NCBI GenBank assembly: GCA_037576215.1
Contig: JBANDB010000003.1
Location: forward strand, 5,890,001-5,954,000
Direction of reading: 5' to 3'
Length of the DNA: 64,000 bases
Source: Armillaria gallica
Taxonomy: Eukaryota; Basidiomycota; Agaricomycetes; Agaricales; Physalacriaceae
Notes under the pieces: generated by a model
Seen by the model: the letters and a program-made list of their open reading frames with translations, nothing else
What the model was told of the DNA's origin: nothing
The model's database searches: none
Made by a program: the position numbers and the translations under genes
Part shown: one piece after another, positions 22,550 through 33,655 of the stretch
Layout of the letters: each line of letters starts with the position of its first letter
Position numbering within the stretch: position 1 is the first letter of the stretch

Positions 22550-23539
22550 ATGACCCACCGAGAAATGCCTGCATCGAACACTAAACCCGAACAGTAAGTC
22601 GTGTATCTATTACCGTACCCAAACTGAAGCTCCGTTGAAGGACCTCCCTTCTCCAGCCTGAATGTCAGGTTGTGCTCACTCACAATCGCAACCGTGACAC
22701 GTCAAGCCGCACCCATGGGATCCAACCACTCGCTCACGTTCGAAGCAGTAGCTTGCATCCCGACCGTCCTGGCAGGTCCATCAACCCCACATCAACTGGG
22801 TAACGTAGTTCACTATCTCACTATTCACCTTTTTCTGATCTGCATTAACATTATCAGTATCAACTCCAGTGACACGAATTATCATCCCACAAAGTATGTT
22901 CCCGGGCCGGGATATCCACGCAAAACCTGATCTAAGTGTTTTCGCTGTCTTTAGCCCAAGACTTCAAGGAAACGTCGATACATCGTTCTCACATCTGAAC
23001 GATGCCATTTCGTCGAATAGGTAAGGCATCCAACATCGTATATCCGGTATAATCTGACTGTATACAGTGCTCCGCAGATTCTAAATACAAATTCCTCCCA
23101 AGGCGGCGTCACAGGAACTTCGGATATGAATCCCCCACAGTATGTCTTCGCCGTTTCTGAGTTTTACGTAGGCTGAATCTATGTACATAGGACGAATCCA
23201 GCACAACGACACCCTTTCCAGGTGGGCCGGGCGCAGGGTAACAGCCTTGATCATCCCAGGCATCGTTGCGAATTCCCGGGTTGCAGAATTGAATTCAGCA
23301 GTCGAAAAGTTTCAAGGCACATCACCGACCATCATCTCCGCGGGGTTAGCGGGTCGGATACGAGTATGTGTCCTATTGACGAAGCCACAATGCTGGCTAG
23401 AAATCTCTCCAGGCATTACGAGGCCAAGCATCTCAAGTCTTTGAGAGTCAAGTGCCCTTATTGTTCGCATGAATTTGCCAGGTCCGACTCTCTCCCCCGC
23501 CACATCAGAGAGAGCTGCCCACGTCGAGTCCAGGAGTAA
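22550..23539 (+). CDS. C2H2 zinc-finger protein 1
   Basis: Six exons (22550-22593, 22641-22799, 22858-22893, 22955-23020, 23068-23139, 23191-23539) give 241 residues; every intron is phase 2. The first ~150 residues are polar and probably disordered. The C-terminus holds three finger-like units: C-x4-C...H-x4-H (HRCEFPGCRIEF...HITDHH), a degenerate CPIDEATML...HYEAKH, and a regular CPYCSHEFARSDSLPRH. Such fingers bind DNA; a transcription-factor role in the nucleus is likely but no target can be named. Paralogues with the same exon plan lie at 28715 and 41753. The nearest neighbour is a tail-to-tail membrane/coiled-coil gene, and the pair is duplicated at 28.7-31.3 kb. Confidence 0.8.
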
Positions 23540-24524
23540 CGGTTCTTCGCATTTAATAGCTCGTTTCACACTTCCTTTCTGTTTTTTACGTCTACCGATG
23601 CTTGTCTAGGCAGTCCATTACATATTCTCCTTTACTTCATTACGGTTCACCACAGTAAACTAGTATGACCTCCTTCTATCGAATGATTCTTATTTAGCTG
23701 GGTTATCTTGCTCGACCTTGAGGGCCCTCGTCAGAGTCGTGTTTTTTAGTAGTATGACAAGGCCTCATCGGTACATAGGGCCTGTAACCGGCAGCTGCGA
23801 ACAAGAAGTATATCCCACATCCGAGCAGGAAGCTCTATCATGCGGTGCCTCGTATGTCATGTTAGTCAGGCGTTTCAACTTCCAAGATCACATCATCAGG
23901 CCTCGCTGGAAATTTTCGGAGAGGTTGAAGAAATTTCAGTCTTCAAAGAGCCCGAATGTATTCTGTTGGATTGGAGCCGATTAGTGAAGAGAACGAGGCC
24001 GTGTACAAGAATTACTTGCCTGTCTCTATTGAAATTTTAAGGGGTGGTTCCCCTGAAAGGGCTTGCGACGCTGTCGTTGTTGATACGGAGAAAAGTGTAA
24101 AGCGATCAAGATGCAGCAATGTAGGTAGAACGGCTGTCGCAAGGCCCACACAAGTGAGGAAAATAATACTCGAGGAGGAATGAATGGATATACTCTGTTC
24201 GTTACAGGGAAAAAAGCTCAAAGTCTATATGTCTGAATTAAGGAAGCTGCTGTCTGTGCAGTAATGTACCATGCGACACAGCCGAAGCTGACAATGCTAT
24301 GAATAAATGAATAAATGATAACAGTGAAGCTCAGTGGGTAATAAGAAAGATATATTTTCAGTACCACAATCTGATCAACGTAGGGAGGCGCACCGAATGT
24401 CGTCAACCGCACTGTAGATGTACTGACTCGACTCTAGGATCAAAATTACAAGCCGGCATCTCATGCCAGACTTTCAAGCCTCGGCGACATTATACTGCCT
24501 AGTTAAACCTCATTAGAGTCGTTA
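23540..24524. other. Intergenic between zinc-finger 1 and membrane gene 1
   Basis: The first ~200 bases align with the stretch after zinc-finger gene 2 (29703-29900). The rest does not. A plus-strand frame at 23956-24183 gives 75 residues (ends KIILEEE) without family resemblance. No gene is called. Confidence 0.4.
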
Positions 24525-25178
24525 CTAGTAAAAACAGCATAAATGACTCACGGAACACTCTGGATTTGGTTCAATTCTCCGTTGACTATATTCCATCCGC
24601 GCGTGCGAAATGCGTTCTTGTTTTGCTGCTGTGCTTGCTATCTAAATGAAGGTATCAGTGGCCGAAGCGAGTGAAACAGAGCGATATGTTACCATTACTG
24701 CGATCCGTATGGCATCAATCTCCTGACAATAGGCGCGTGCATCGAAGTACACTTTCTTTGAGGAGCGAAAATATTCTCTCCAGGAAATGTCGTTTTTTTC
24801 AGTGTTGAGGAGACGTATTTCGGATTCGCAAGCATCGATTTGTATCCTGGAATTGTGTGAGAAAGAGACTTTTAGCCAGTGGCGACAATTATACCGTTTT
24901 AAATGTGTGCGTGTTTCACAACGATGCTCAAAATCCATATCGTCACTGGACGCATCGAACAGGACAATAATTTCGTCGATATTATGCTTCAGGAGCTCGA
25001 GCTGGGTACGAGGAGAAAGAGGCGGAGATATTTGATACGCAATCGCGCATACGAAGATTAGCAGGCAAGAGAGGGTAGCGATTTCCGGATTATCAGTAAT
25101 GGAAGATGCAAGTGAAGATATCCAGGTAGCTGTTGATATAGAACTTTGGAGATCGACGGATTTCAGATCGAGAGGCAT
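24525..25178 (-). CDS. Small single-pass membrane, coiled-coil protein 1
   Basis: Three exons (25178-24895, 24846-24693, 24641-24525; 284, 154 and 117 bases) give 184 residues. A hydrophobic helix (IATLSCLLIFVCAIAYQI, about residues 33-50) is followed by PPLSPRTQLELLK and a helical stretch with regular charged residues (SEIRLLNTE, WREYFRSSKKVYFDARA). It resembles a group of small Agaricomycete proteins of unknown function with one membrane anchor and a cytoplasmic coiled coil. A (GGA)n tract (CCT on the coding strand) lies ~105 bases upstream. Paralogues: 30715-31330, 34823-35483 and the dead copy at 37496-38123. Confidence 0.7.
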
Positions 25179-25280
25179 GTCGTAGGTCCGCTGAGAGTAG
25201 CAACATGGTACTTATAATGCTAATTTGGAGCTGTAAAGTAGTGCAGGGAGTGGCGAGAAATTGGGCGCCTGGAGCAGATA

Positions 25281-25306
25281 GGAGGAAGGAGGAGGAGGAG
25301 GAGGAG
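25281..25306 (-). promoter_or_regulatory. CCT-repeat tract before membrane gene 1
   Basis: GGAGGAAGGAGG and further GGA repeats on the plus strand, i.e. a polypyrimidine TCC tract on the coding strand, about 105 bases before the start at 25178. A TATA-like element (TTATAAG on the coding strand, about 25210) lies between tract and start. Confidence 0.4.
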
Positions 25307-25539
25307 ATTCGAATCATCTCCGCGCTTCCGCCGATATTCAACCTTCAAGAAGCCTGCCGTACATCATCGAAGCAAGGATTGACAGAAATATGTTGGTAGT
25401 CAGGCATCCTGGAGCACTCTTTCATGTCTGGGTGGCGCAAAAACGATGCACAGGATGAGGCAGGAGGAGTAAGACGTCGAATTTGGCGGTCACATATGCA
25501 TGGTTTTGGCGATTGTAAATATGCGCCTCCGGCTATACT

Positions 25540-26859
25540 GCTGCTGCTGCTCTCCTCCGCTTGACCCGCCACCAGACAGGGTGTAGAAAGCATGGGAGAC
25601 AAGCTGTTTCACACCGTTTCCCTCCTTTTTTTAGTAGATATGTTGTTACCGGCACAAGGTCCCAATAAGGAACGGCCGGGCTCACAGCCCTGACATGGCG
25701 AACCATGTGCTGTGGCCACGAAGCCTCATACCGTTGTGACCATGCTGTTGAGTGAGTAGCGCGGAGTAGAGACACTTCATGGGGTACAAAAGAAAGTCGG
25801 TCATTTATGAATAGTATAACGGCACAGTACTCAAAAATGCGGAAGACATTGAAGACATGTTTAGCGAGAGCTTCAACAATTTTCATAGCGCCTGCTCTCA
25901 ATAGGACGTGTAACCAGACGCCGCTAATCCCGACAAATCCACAAAATGGCCGGTAGCAAGTAGGGAAATTAATTTAAAGAAATCAGATCGCAAATCTTCC
26001 GAGGAATGTGATCTATCACAGTACAGCGCGTGGGCATCGTCCTCCACTTCAGATAGGCAGAAACGGCATAGACACTGTGAACGAGGAACAGGTGGACGAC
26101 GGCGTTCAGCCCATCGTAGGACCTCTACGGCGAGAGTATGCGATGATGTCAGCAATCGGACTAAGGCCTTTCTATGTGCGGGAATAGGTACATCTAGGTA
26201 GAAGCGGAATCATGCCACTGGGGTCTTGCGGGAGTTACTGTCAGGATCTGTTTGGTGAACCGAGCGGTAGCGCAGGAAGAGGGCCTTAGATGATGTGGCA
26301 TTGAAGGATTCAATATCCACGAGACATGATTGTTCCACCGCCGTGATCAGATTATCAATAGAGCCACTGACGGGACAGATCCATTGATGTGGGGAGATGT
26401 AGGACATGGAGGACATGGACGAGGTCAAAGATCCAAGACGACTTCTTGGCACGGGCGAGAGCGAGAGACTTGGCGATAGCGTAGGACAAAAAGTGATTGT
26501 CCGGAAGAGAGAGAGCGTACTGCCAATATTGCAGGGCAAGTATGATACGACGATATCTGACTGGCCACAATCCCGTCTCTGAGAATAACAAAGCGACCGG
26601 AAAACGGTTGGCGACGTCGAGCAAACGACGAATAAACAGTTTCTGGATGCGTTCAAGCTGTGTGAGCAATGCGGCATCAACTTCGATTGAGAGTCTCGGC
26701 AAGAGAAGGAACTGAGCCAGCAGATGCGGTATGTTGTTCCAAAAAAAGGCCAGTGACGATGGTAGACATGTCAGAGACACGCTTCTGAAGGTTGGTGATG
26801 TCGGCACATATGTCCCAATTCTCACCAGGCGGTTGTAACGTCGAGATGGTGGTAGTCAA
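25540..26859 (-). mobile_element. Non-LTR retrotransposon (LINE) fragment, C-terminal ORF2 part
   Basis: Read on the minus strand with several frame changes, the segment gives LLLPRLSIEVDAALLTQLERIQKLFIRRLL, then FSETGLWPVRYRRI, then FNATSSKALFLRYRSVHQ and a C-x2-C...H...C knuckle (CRFCLSEVEDDAHALYC) ending AASGYTSY. This order is typical of the region after the reverse-transcriptase core of fungal LINEs: connection, then zinc knuckle. The catalytic RT and endonuclease regions are not seen, so the copy is truncated and broken. A short (AGC)n run at about 25541-25552 may be its 3' tail. It lies between the two duplicated zinc-finger/membrane modules. Confidence 0.7.
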
Positions 26860-27690
26860 AACTGAATGCGATCCTGCAGGGCCTAAAGCTGTGTCTCGAG
26901 ACTATCAATCTGCGAGCGAAGTTCCAATGGGGAGGATTTACCCTGAGATGAGGTAGAGATGGCGGAACCGGATGCAGGAGTCGAGGAGAATTGGAAAGTG
27001 TTAAAGACTCGGGAGGGACCGGTTCGAGTCTAGTTAGGGACAGACCCTGAGGCATCGAGGGGAGCGAATTTGTCTCCTTCGTTTCACCTGGAGGCATAGC
27101 AGAGGATGACGCGATGACGGCTCGCCGCCAGCAGCAAGGAAGGAAGCGCCGATTCTGCATGGAACATGTATTACTCGCGGGGCCAATGGAAAGGAGAGAA
27201 GCGGGGTCGGCATTGGGTGCGAGAGTGGACGGGTTGCGCTTCAGGAATAGCATTTGTCCAAGTGAGACATAATGGCGACAGTACAGTAAAGGTAGACAAA
27301 GACGTCAAAGGTGACGCGGGGAAAAGATATCAGGTATGCCGAAAAGTTTTACAAGGAACCAAACATGACCATACATCGCTGTGAGACATGACGCACGTCG
27401 TTCATATGTAATCCCGAGTTTCGTTCTCTTGCAGTTTGGCGTGTTTCCAAAGATTCCAAGGGCAAGACCACTGCGACATGCATTATCTGTGGTGACCATC
27501 GGCAAAGGCAGACCGCATGAGGATTCCCGTGAGCACCGTGAAAATCAGGCTGCCCATGAGCGTGTCAAGTTCTCCACTTCTCATTCCTGCACATCCGACT
27601 CTCAGGCTTCTATCCGTGCATTCAAATACTCGATCCCCGCAACATTGTTGGTGCATGTTTCGTTAATGTGAAGACATGACGGGGTGGTAC
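26860..27690. other. Unassigned, probably transposon-derived
   Basis: Directly upstream of the LINE fragment on the minus strand; a short coiled-coil-like phrase (LRSQIDSLETQL, about 26900) precedes a stop. It could be an ORF1-type remnant or a piece of an interrupted gene. Nothing else is recognised. Confidence 0.3.
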
Positions 27691-28222
27691 TGATTCCCTT
27701 TTCTAGGTATTGTGGACGAGACAACCAGAGAGATCACTCCATGGACTTTGACCAGTCCTAGCGATGGCAATTCCTGGCGCGTTAAGGCTCGAGGTCGACG
27801 AATTTTGTTCTTTCCCATCTGGATGTATTGCGACGACACATCAGGCAAAGTCACGAAAGGAGACTATGGAGACGCTCGACTCAATGTTGGACATTGCGAA
27901 GGACCTTGGAAATGAGGGCAAGGTGAAGAAGATGCGTACCGACAATAGCGTCAAGGATACGTATCAGCTCGTGTTCTTGGATCGCCTGTTCAAATTATAT
28001 AAGAAATTCCGGCTGAAGGACAAGAACTCCAAGCTCTTCGCTCATGTATAGTCAATCTACCAGTCCTGTCTGGGGTATTCGGGGTACGCACGATCTCGTG
28101 TTCACCATCGACGCACCAGAAATGACTATTATAACAGAACTGGACCCACATCAGGATACTCCGGTGGAAATCCTCCACGTTATTCTCTTGATCCTCCTCC
28201 TCCTCCATTCCTCGTGTACCTA
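27691..28222 (+). mobile_element. Plavaka-type transposase fragment, internally deleted
   Basis: Frames on the plus strand give a phrase ending ARGRRILFFPIWMYCDDTSG (to about 27845), then, after a frame change, KETMETLDSMLDIAK, MRTDNSVKDTYQLVFLDRLFKLYKKF (to 28050), and after a further gap LDPHQDTPVEILHVILL (28141-28195). The last phrase is a strong signature of Plavaka (CACTA-group) DNA transposases of Agaricomycetes. In complete elements a long segment lies between the DDTSG part and the ETM part; it is missing here. The fragment has several frame breaks and cannot encode an active enzyme. Confidence 0.75.
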
Positions 28223-28274
28223 TTGAATACAGGCCTCTTCAATGTTGCGTCATGGTCATGACCCGTCTGGGCCT

Positions 28275-28636
28275 TCCTCCTCCTCCGCTTCGCTTCTGGT
28301 GTGACCTCAACGTGGAGAGTCTTGAGTCTCGCAGTGATCACGATATCTCTGGGTCTTCCCCCTCCTCCCCCTCCTCCTCCCCCCCCCCTCCTCCTCCTCC
28401 TCTCCTCCTCCTCCTCGCTTTGCACATGGACTTGATTCTTGCACAAAGGCCGATGTTTTTCCTGGACAATCCTCCTCCGCTTCGCTTCTGGTATGCCCTC
28501 AATGTGGAGAGTCTTGAGTCTCTCGCAATGATCACGACATCTCTGGGTCTTCCTCCTCCTCCTCCTCGCTTTGCAAATGTACTTGATTCTCGTACAAAGG
28601 CCGTTGTTTTTCTGGACATTCCTCCTCCTCCTCCTC
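28275..28636. repeat. Tandem ~150-200-bp repeat with CCT tracts
   Basis: Two units can be aligned: 28275-28470 and 28471-28620, each beginning CCTCCTCCGCTTCGCTTCTGG, followed by GTGGAGAGTCTTGAGTCTC, a long CCT tract, CGCTTTGCA, TTGATTCT, CACAAAGGCCG and ending TTTTTC(C)TGGACA. A third CCT tract (28621-28636) starts the next unit, which becomes the promoter of zinc-finger gene 2. Unit length differs mainly in the CCT tract. Confidence 0.75.
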
Positions 28637-28660
28637 GTTGCTGTGGACATATAAAAACAA
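28621..28660 (+). promoter_or_regulatory. CCT tract and TATA box before zinc-finger gene 2
   Basis: (CCT)5-CG at 28621-28636 is followed by ACATATAAAAACAACGGCTG; the TATA-like element lies about 60 bases before the ATG at 28715. The layout matches the promoter of zinc-finger gene 1. Confidence 0.45.
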
Positions 28661-28714
28661 CGGCTGTCTTACTCCAACGCTCTTCGTCAACCTGTTTTCT
28701 TCCTCCTGTTGAAC

Positions 28715-29702
28715 ATGGCACACGAGGAAAATCCAGCATCGAATGCTGAACCTGATCCGTAAGTCGTGTATTGGTTGGCGGTTCCTGTACTAACGTGAAG
28801 CTCTTTGAAGGTCCCAGCCTGAATACCAGAACACGCTTCCTGGCAGTCCCAACATGCCAAGCCGCACCTATAGGATCCTGCCTCCTCACGTCCGAAACAG
28901 TAGCCTGCATTCCGAACATCCTATTAGCAGATTGGTCAGTCCCGCATCAACAAGGTACTATTGTTCACTATCTTGCTACCTGGTGTTTTCTGATCTTCGG
29001 AATTCAAAGAATCAGTAATGGCTACAATGCCGTTCATTACCCTCTACATTCCGCGAGAGTGTACGTTCTTCGATGTTCGCGCCTTATTACTTAAGTGTTT
29101 CGCCTTCTTCAGCCCAGAGCCTAGAGGAAGCGCCACAAGGCCGTCCCCAGGTCCCAACGATGCCATTGCATCGAATAGGTAAAGCATCTACACTGTGTAT
29201 CCTGTCTAATCTGACTGTATACTTTCTTTGTGGATGTGTATAACAGTCCTCTGCAGTTTCAAAATACGTACTCCTCCCAATACGGTGTCAGAGGAACTTC
29301 GGGTATGAATTCCCCACCGTAAGATTTCACTGCTCTCGAATTTTCTATTGGCTGAATGTATTTAGGACAAGCCCAGTTGCTTCTGCGGGTCGGGACCAGG
29401 GTAACAACCCTGACGCCCAGTATCTGCATAATTGTCATCTCCCGGATTGCGGAATTACATTCGACATGCGAGAAGTTTCAAAGCACATCTCTGACTATCA
29501 TCTCCATGGTGTTGACCAGTGGGACACAATTATTTGTCCCCTTGATGAGACCAAGATGCGGGCTAGAAATCTCGCCAGGCATTACGAGACCAAGCATCTC
29601 AAGGCCAGAGTCAGCTGCCCGCACTGTCCGCGTGAATACAGTCGACGTGACCTTCTCGCCCGTCACCTCAGGGAGAGTTGCCCATCTCGACTCCAAGGGT
29701 GA
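28715..29702 (+). CDS. C2H2 zinc-finger protein 2
   Basis: Six exons (28715-28758, 28811-28954, 29010-29060, 29113-29178, 29247-29318, 29366-29702) give 237 residues; all introns are phase 2, and exons 1, 4 and 5 have the same lengths as in gene 1 (44, 66, 72). The disordered N-terminal half differs in sequence, whereas the C-terminal fingers are close: CHLPDCGITFDMREVSKH, CPLDETKMRARNLARH and CPHCPREYSRRDLLARH. Likely a nuclear DNA-binding regulator, target unknown. It is tail-to-tail with membrane gene 2, as gene 1 is with membrane gene 1. Confidence 0.8.
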
Positions 29703-30714
29703 CGGTTCAACCCAGGCACTTTTTACCGTCATGTCTTTTCTGGTACCACTCTTTCCCGTAGTCGGTCTATGCTACCAATCCTATGCTGCTTACTTTACTA
29801 TGGCTCACCATGATCGACTCGTGCATTCTTTCTATCGGGATGATTCCTTTTATAGCTTTCATCGCGATAAGGCGACCGTATCGTTGATGCAGGCTTCATG
29901 ATGTCAGCGTGTGAACTGAGTCGCGCAAGTCAAGAAGTTTCCGGGCGATACGCATCGTGGCCTCTGTAAATACATCTTCCGAGGTCTAGGCTGCAGCCGG
30001 AGGTAGAGAGAACCGAGGTCCTGAACGAAAAGGAAATGAGAAAATCTACCAATGAAGATGGACTTGAGAACTTCTACGGAGCTCGAGCAGTACCAATGAC
30101 GTTTAGATGATGTCCAAACAACGCAGCTGCCAGTAAGCCTCGAAGAGAAAGTGGCAGATAAGCCAACTGGCAACACCTATACGAATAGAAAAGTTTAAGT
30201 GATCGAAGGGAAATGGGAGTTTGGTGTGCAGAGAGCGGGATAGAAGTGTTACAAACTGATCAATACAGATGTACCACTGATACAACTTTTCTTCACAGAC
30301 ATTCAAGAGGACCATTTGCCTCTATATGAGTGCCGTTTAAAGGGATTCGAAAGAGTTATCAATCATTGCGCAAAAGGACATGAACTCTAAAGCTGCAACG
30401 TTCTCCAGCGTGGGATGATGCTCTAGAGAATTCGTCATCATAGTGATGCCGTCCCGAATCTAAAGCGCCACTCATGAAGCAGGTAAAAGAATTACCGCTG
30501 AGCTGCAGATAATGATGAAGTCCAGGGGGTGGCAAGAGGCTTATGTATTTTCTCTGTGCCAGCTGATGCTAGGTATAGTCGTCAACCGATCCAGAGACTA
30601 GGTATAGGTCGATATTTTATACTGGACTTTCAAACCGTGAAGTCGTCATTCTGTGCGGTTAAACCTCGTCAGATGGGTACTAGCAGAACGAGCTTTTAAG
30701 ACTCACTCAGAACA
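29703..30714. other. Intergenic with possible F-box gene relic
   Basis: On the minus strand at about 29900-30010 a phrase (EDVFTEATMRIARKLLDLR) resembles the end of the F-box/LRR gene at 44.2-46.3 kb (EDDFTKAAMRAARTHHGLR). Stops interrupt it. Otherwise nothing is seen. Confidence 0.3.
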
Positions 30715-31330
30715 CTCTGGGTTTGGTTTGATTGTCCCCTGACTGCTTCCCACCTGCTTGTGTGAAAAACGCTGTTGCTTAGCTGCCATGCTTGCTATCT
30801 GAATGGTGTATCAGTGGCAGAAATGAGTGAAACAGAGAGGTAAGTTACCATTACTTTAATTCGTACAGCATCGATTTCCTTACAATAGGCGCGCGCATCA
30901 AAGTACACTTTCTTCAAGGAGTGAAAATATTCCCTCCATGAAATATCGTCTTTTTCAGTGTTGAGTAGACATATTTCGGATTCGCAAGCGTTAATTTGTA
31001 TCCTGAAAATGTGTGAGAACCAGCTTCTAGTCAGTGCCGACAATCATACCGGTTTAGACATGTATGGATTTCATAACGATGTTCAAAATCCATATCGTCA
31101 CTGGACGCATCGAAGAGGACAATAATTTCGTCGATATAACGCTTCAGGAGCTCGAGCTGGGCACGAGGAGAAAGGGGCGGAGAGATTTTATACGCAATCG
31201 TGCATATGAAGATTAAGCAAGAGAGGATAGAGATTTCCGGATTATCAGTAATGGAAGATGTAAGTGAAGATATCCAGGTAGCTGTCGATATAGAACTTTG
31301 GAGATCGACGGGATTCAGATCGAGAGGCAT
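30715..31330 (-). CDS. Small single-pass membrane, coiled-coil protein 2
   Basis: Three exons (31330-31050, 31002-30849, 30798-30715; 281, 154 and 84 bases) give 172 residues. It is close to membrane protein 1: the same anchor helix, PPLSPRAQLELLK, the DASSDDMDFEHR phrase and the SEICLLNTEK helix. The third exon is shorter (ends NPECSE). The introns occupy the same positions. The coding-strand CCT tract is ~105 bases upstream, as in copy 1. Confidence 0.7.
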
Positions 31331-31434
31331 GTCGTAGGTCCGCTGAGAGTAGTAACATGGTACTTATAACAGTTTAGAGGCTGTAAAGTAGTGCAGGATG
31401 TGAGTGGGGAGAAATTGGGCTCCTGGAGCAGATA

Positions 31435-31450
31435 GGAGGAGGAGGAGGAG
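31435..31450 (-). promoter_or_regulatory. CCT-repeat tract before membrane gene 2
   Basis: (GGA)5 on the plus strand, about 105 bases before the start at 31330. The surrounding bases (GGAGCAGATA before, ATCCGAATCATCTCCG after) match those of membrane gene 1, so tract and gene were duplicated together. Confidence 0.4.
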
Positions 31451-32820
31451 ATCCGAATCATCTCCGTGGTACTTCCGCACTTCCGTTCTTGCAATACTAA
31501 ACTTTGAAACCCCCAGCCGTACGTCTTTGATGGCTTCTTCAGCAAATCTTGACAGAAAGACGTTGGTAGTTGGACATATTGGTAGCACCTTCCATATCTA
31601 AGTGACAAGAAGACGGTGCTCAGGAAGAGGGACTCGCAGGAGAATCGGTCACATGGTTCCCACGATTGTTAATATTCCCTTCCTCCGACCTTGCGCCGGT
31701 ACACATAGTACACCACCATCAGCAAATTGGACAGAAATATATATGGCCATATAAGTCCTTGGCAAGGCTTGAAATGCATGACAACATCCGAAATAATTGC
31801 AGCAGCCTTATATGCCCATATGAACATTGGAGGAATGGAAATCTGCATGTATTATTATGAGTATTTCTGATGCCGGTAATGCTTATTTAGCACCATATGC
31901 AGATATAACATGATCGCTATCATAAAACGAGCTATACCTTCTCAGGACCAGGTGGCTGGGGCCCACATGATATACTACGAATATTTTCACTTTGGAGACG
32001 AAGAAATTTGAAATAGTAAATTTATTATTATTGTATTATTATCGCTGTAAACAGAATAAGAGTACGTCTAGATAATGCAGTTTATACATATAGCCTCAGG
32101 CTGTTGTCCGGTTGTCCAGGTTCTCGTCTCAACCCTTCGCTGCCAATCGCTTTCCGGAGCTGTCGTCAGGAAATGACTTGGAAACATAGCTAGGAGCAAG
32201 GATATCAGCGCATATCCCTGCAACATACAAAAGAATTACTTCACCTGTTGGTGCTGGACGTACTCATCCGATTCCATGGAGATCTAGACCATTAACTAAA
32301 GGGTGACACTGTATGGGGAACGTTGCACCGTAACGGCTTAAAATTTTCCCTCGGATGCTATACGGAGCTGATTCTAAGAGATTTAGCTCACCGATTGTGA
32401 CAGACCACGGTTGACTCACTTGGCCTGAGTACCTGTCAACACGACCACCGCCTCCTCCGACTACTGATATGTCACTTCAGAAGACCTTGAATGTTTGAAA
32501 TGGGCGTACCGATGCCTGAGAAGAGTTGCATAGGCGAGGGATTTGCGATAGTTAGAGGTGATGATATCTTGCCGAGATGAAGTTGGGGTTTTCAACTTTG
32601 TTGGTTACTTCGGAGTGTATTTATGTTAAAATGGCTGACTACATTCTATTTCCGGCTCGGAAGAAGAAGTCCGCATCGGAAAAGACTAGGTCTAGAGGCA
32701 AAGTCTTGTAGGGTCAGTGTCTGATGCATGGACCATGTGGAGAAAACCGCATGGGATGAATGGACGCGTAGTGCTCTGTGACGAAAAGGAAACAGAGTTG
32801 ATATTAAATAATGCGCGATG

Positions 32821-32850
32821 ACACGTCACGGTGCAACACGTCACGGTGCA
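32821..32850. repeat. Two exact 15-bp tandem repeats
   Basis: ACACGTCACGGTGCA occurs twice in direct succession, preceded by CGATG and followed by TCACGTAGGATGACACGT, so the ACACGT/TCACG core recurs four to five times in 55 bases. CACGT-type cores are typical of basic helix-loop-helix and bZIP sites. Confidence 0.7.
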
Positions 32851-33600
32851 TCACGTAGGATGACACGTTCAGCATTGATCTGGTGACCGCGAGATCTCCG
32901 ACTCGGCGGATGCTCGTTTTGTCATGCCGTGAACCCTGTCTCGCTTTTAATAACCGAACTTCCTCTCCCTTGCTGCAGCATTCCCGCTGAGATGGGCCGA
33001 GGACGTGGCTGAAAATTCAATAGTGCAGTACTACATCTAAAGGACTCACTTTCGACTTCACACCGGGAACCGCTGTGCAGCCAGTATCCAAATACGGGGT
33101 CGAAGTAAATCTAGGCGGGCTTCCACACACAAAACGAGGACCACCAGATGAGACGATGAAGCCACCAAGGAAGAATACTCAGAGAAAGGCGATGGAGACG
33201 ATGGTGAGGGGCTTCCCGAAGAAGACGCCAAATCTGATGGAGCGGCAGAGGTCGAACTACCGTCTTGATGTCATAGATACAGGGTTTGCCGACTCGTAGT
33301 ACATTTAAATATGTCATCATTTTGGGCACCTAAGCTTTTCAGAGTCAAAGAAAATCAGTCTGCAGAAATGAGACTACATTTTATTGAGCTTATAGTAGTG
33401 ATATATGAGCTGGAAATAATTCTGTGGAATCTTGAAGGCTAAGCTATTATTCTGCGAAGTTCTAATAGCATATGAAAAGGACGGAACATCGTGCCCCGGT
33501 TATATGGACTCTATAAGGCCTTGACAAGGCGAATAAGAATTCTGCCGGACCGTGGTCGCCGCAAGCCCCGGAAATTTTTTTCCCAATCTGCTGATGACAC

Positions 33601-33655
33601 TCCTCCTCCTCCTCCTCCTCCCCCTCCTCCTCCTCCCCCTCCTCCTCTTCGCTTG
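33601..33655. repeat. CCT microsatellite
   Basis: About 55 bases of near-pure CCT repeats interrupted by CCC. No gene start lies within 1 kb on either strand, unlike the other tracts. Confidence 0.8.

Noticed and set aside
28180..28919. Long proline-, arginine- or glycine-rich frames on both strands
   Set aside because: They are translations of CCT/GGA repeats; frames on all strands stay open because the repeat has no stop.
33075..33299. 74-residue plus-strand frame
   Set aside because: Basic, no domain, no exons joined to it, antisense frame equally open.
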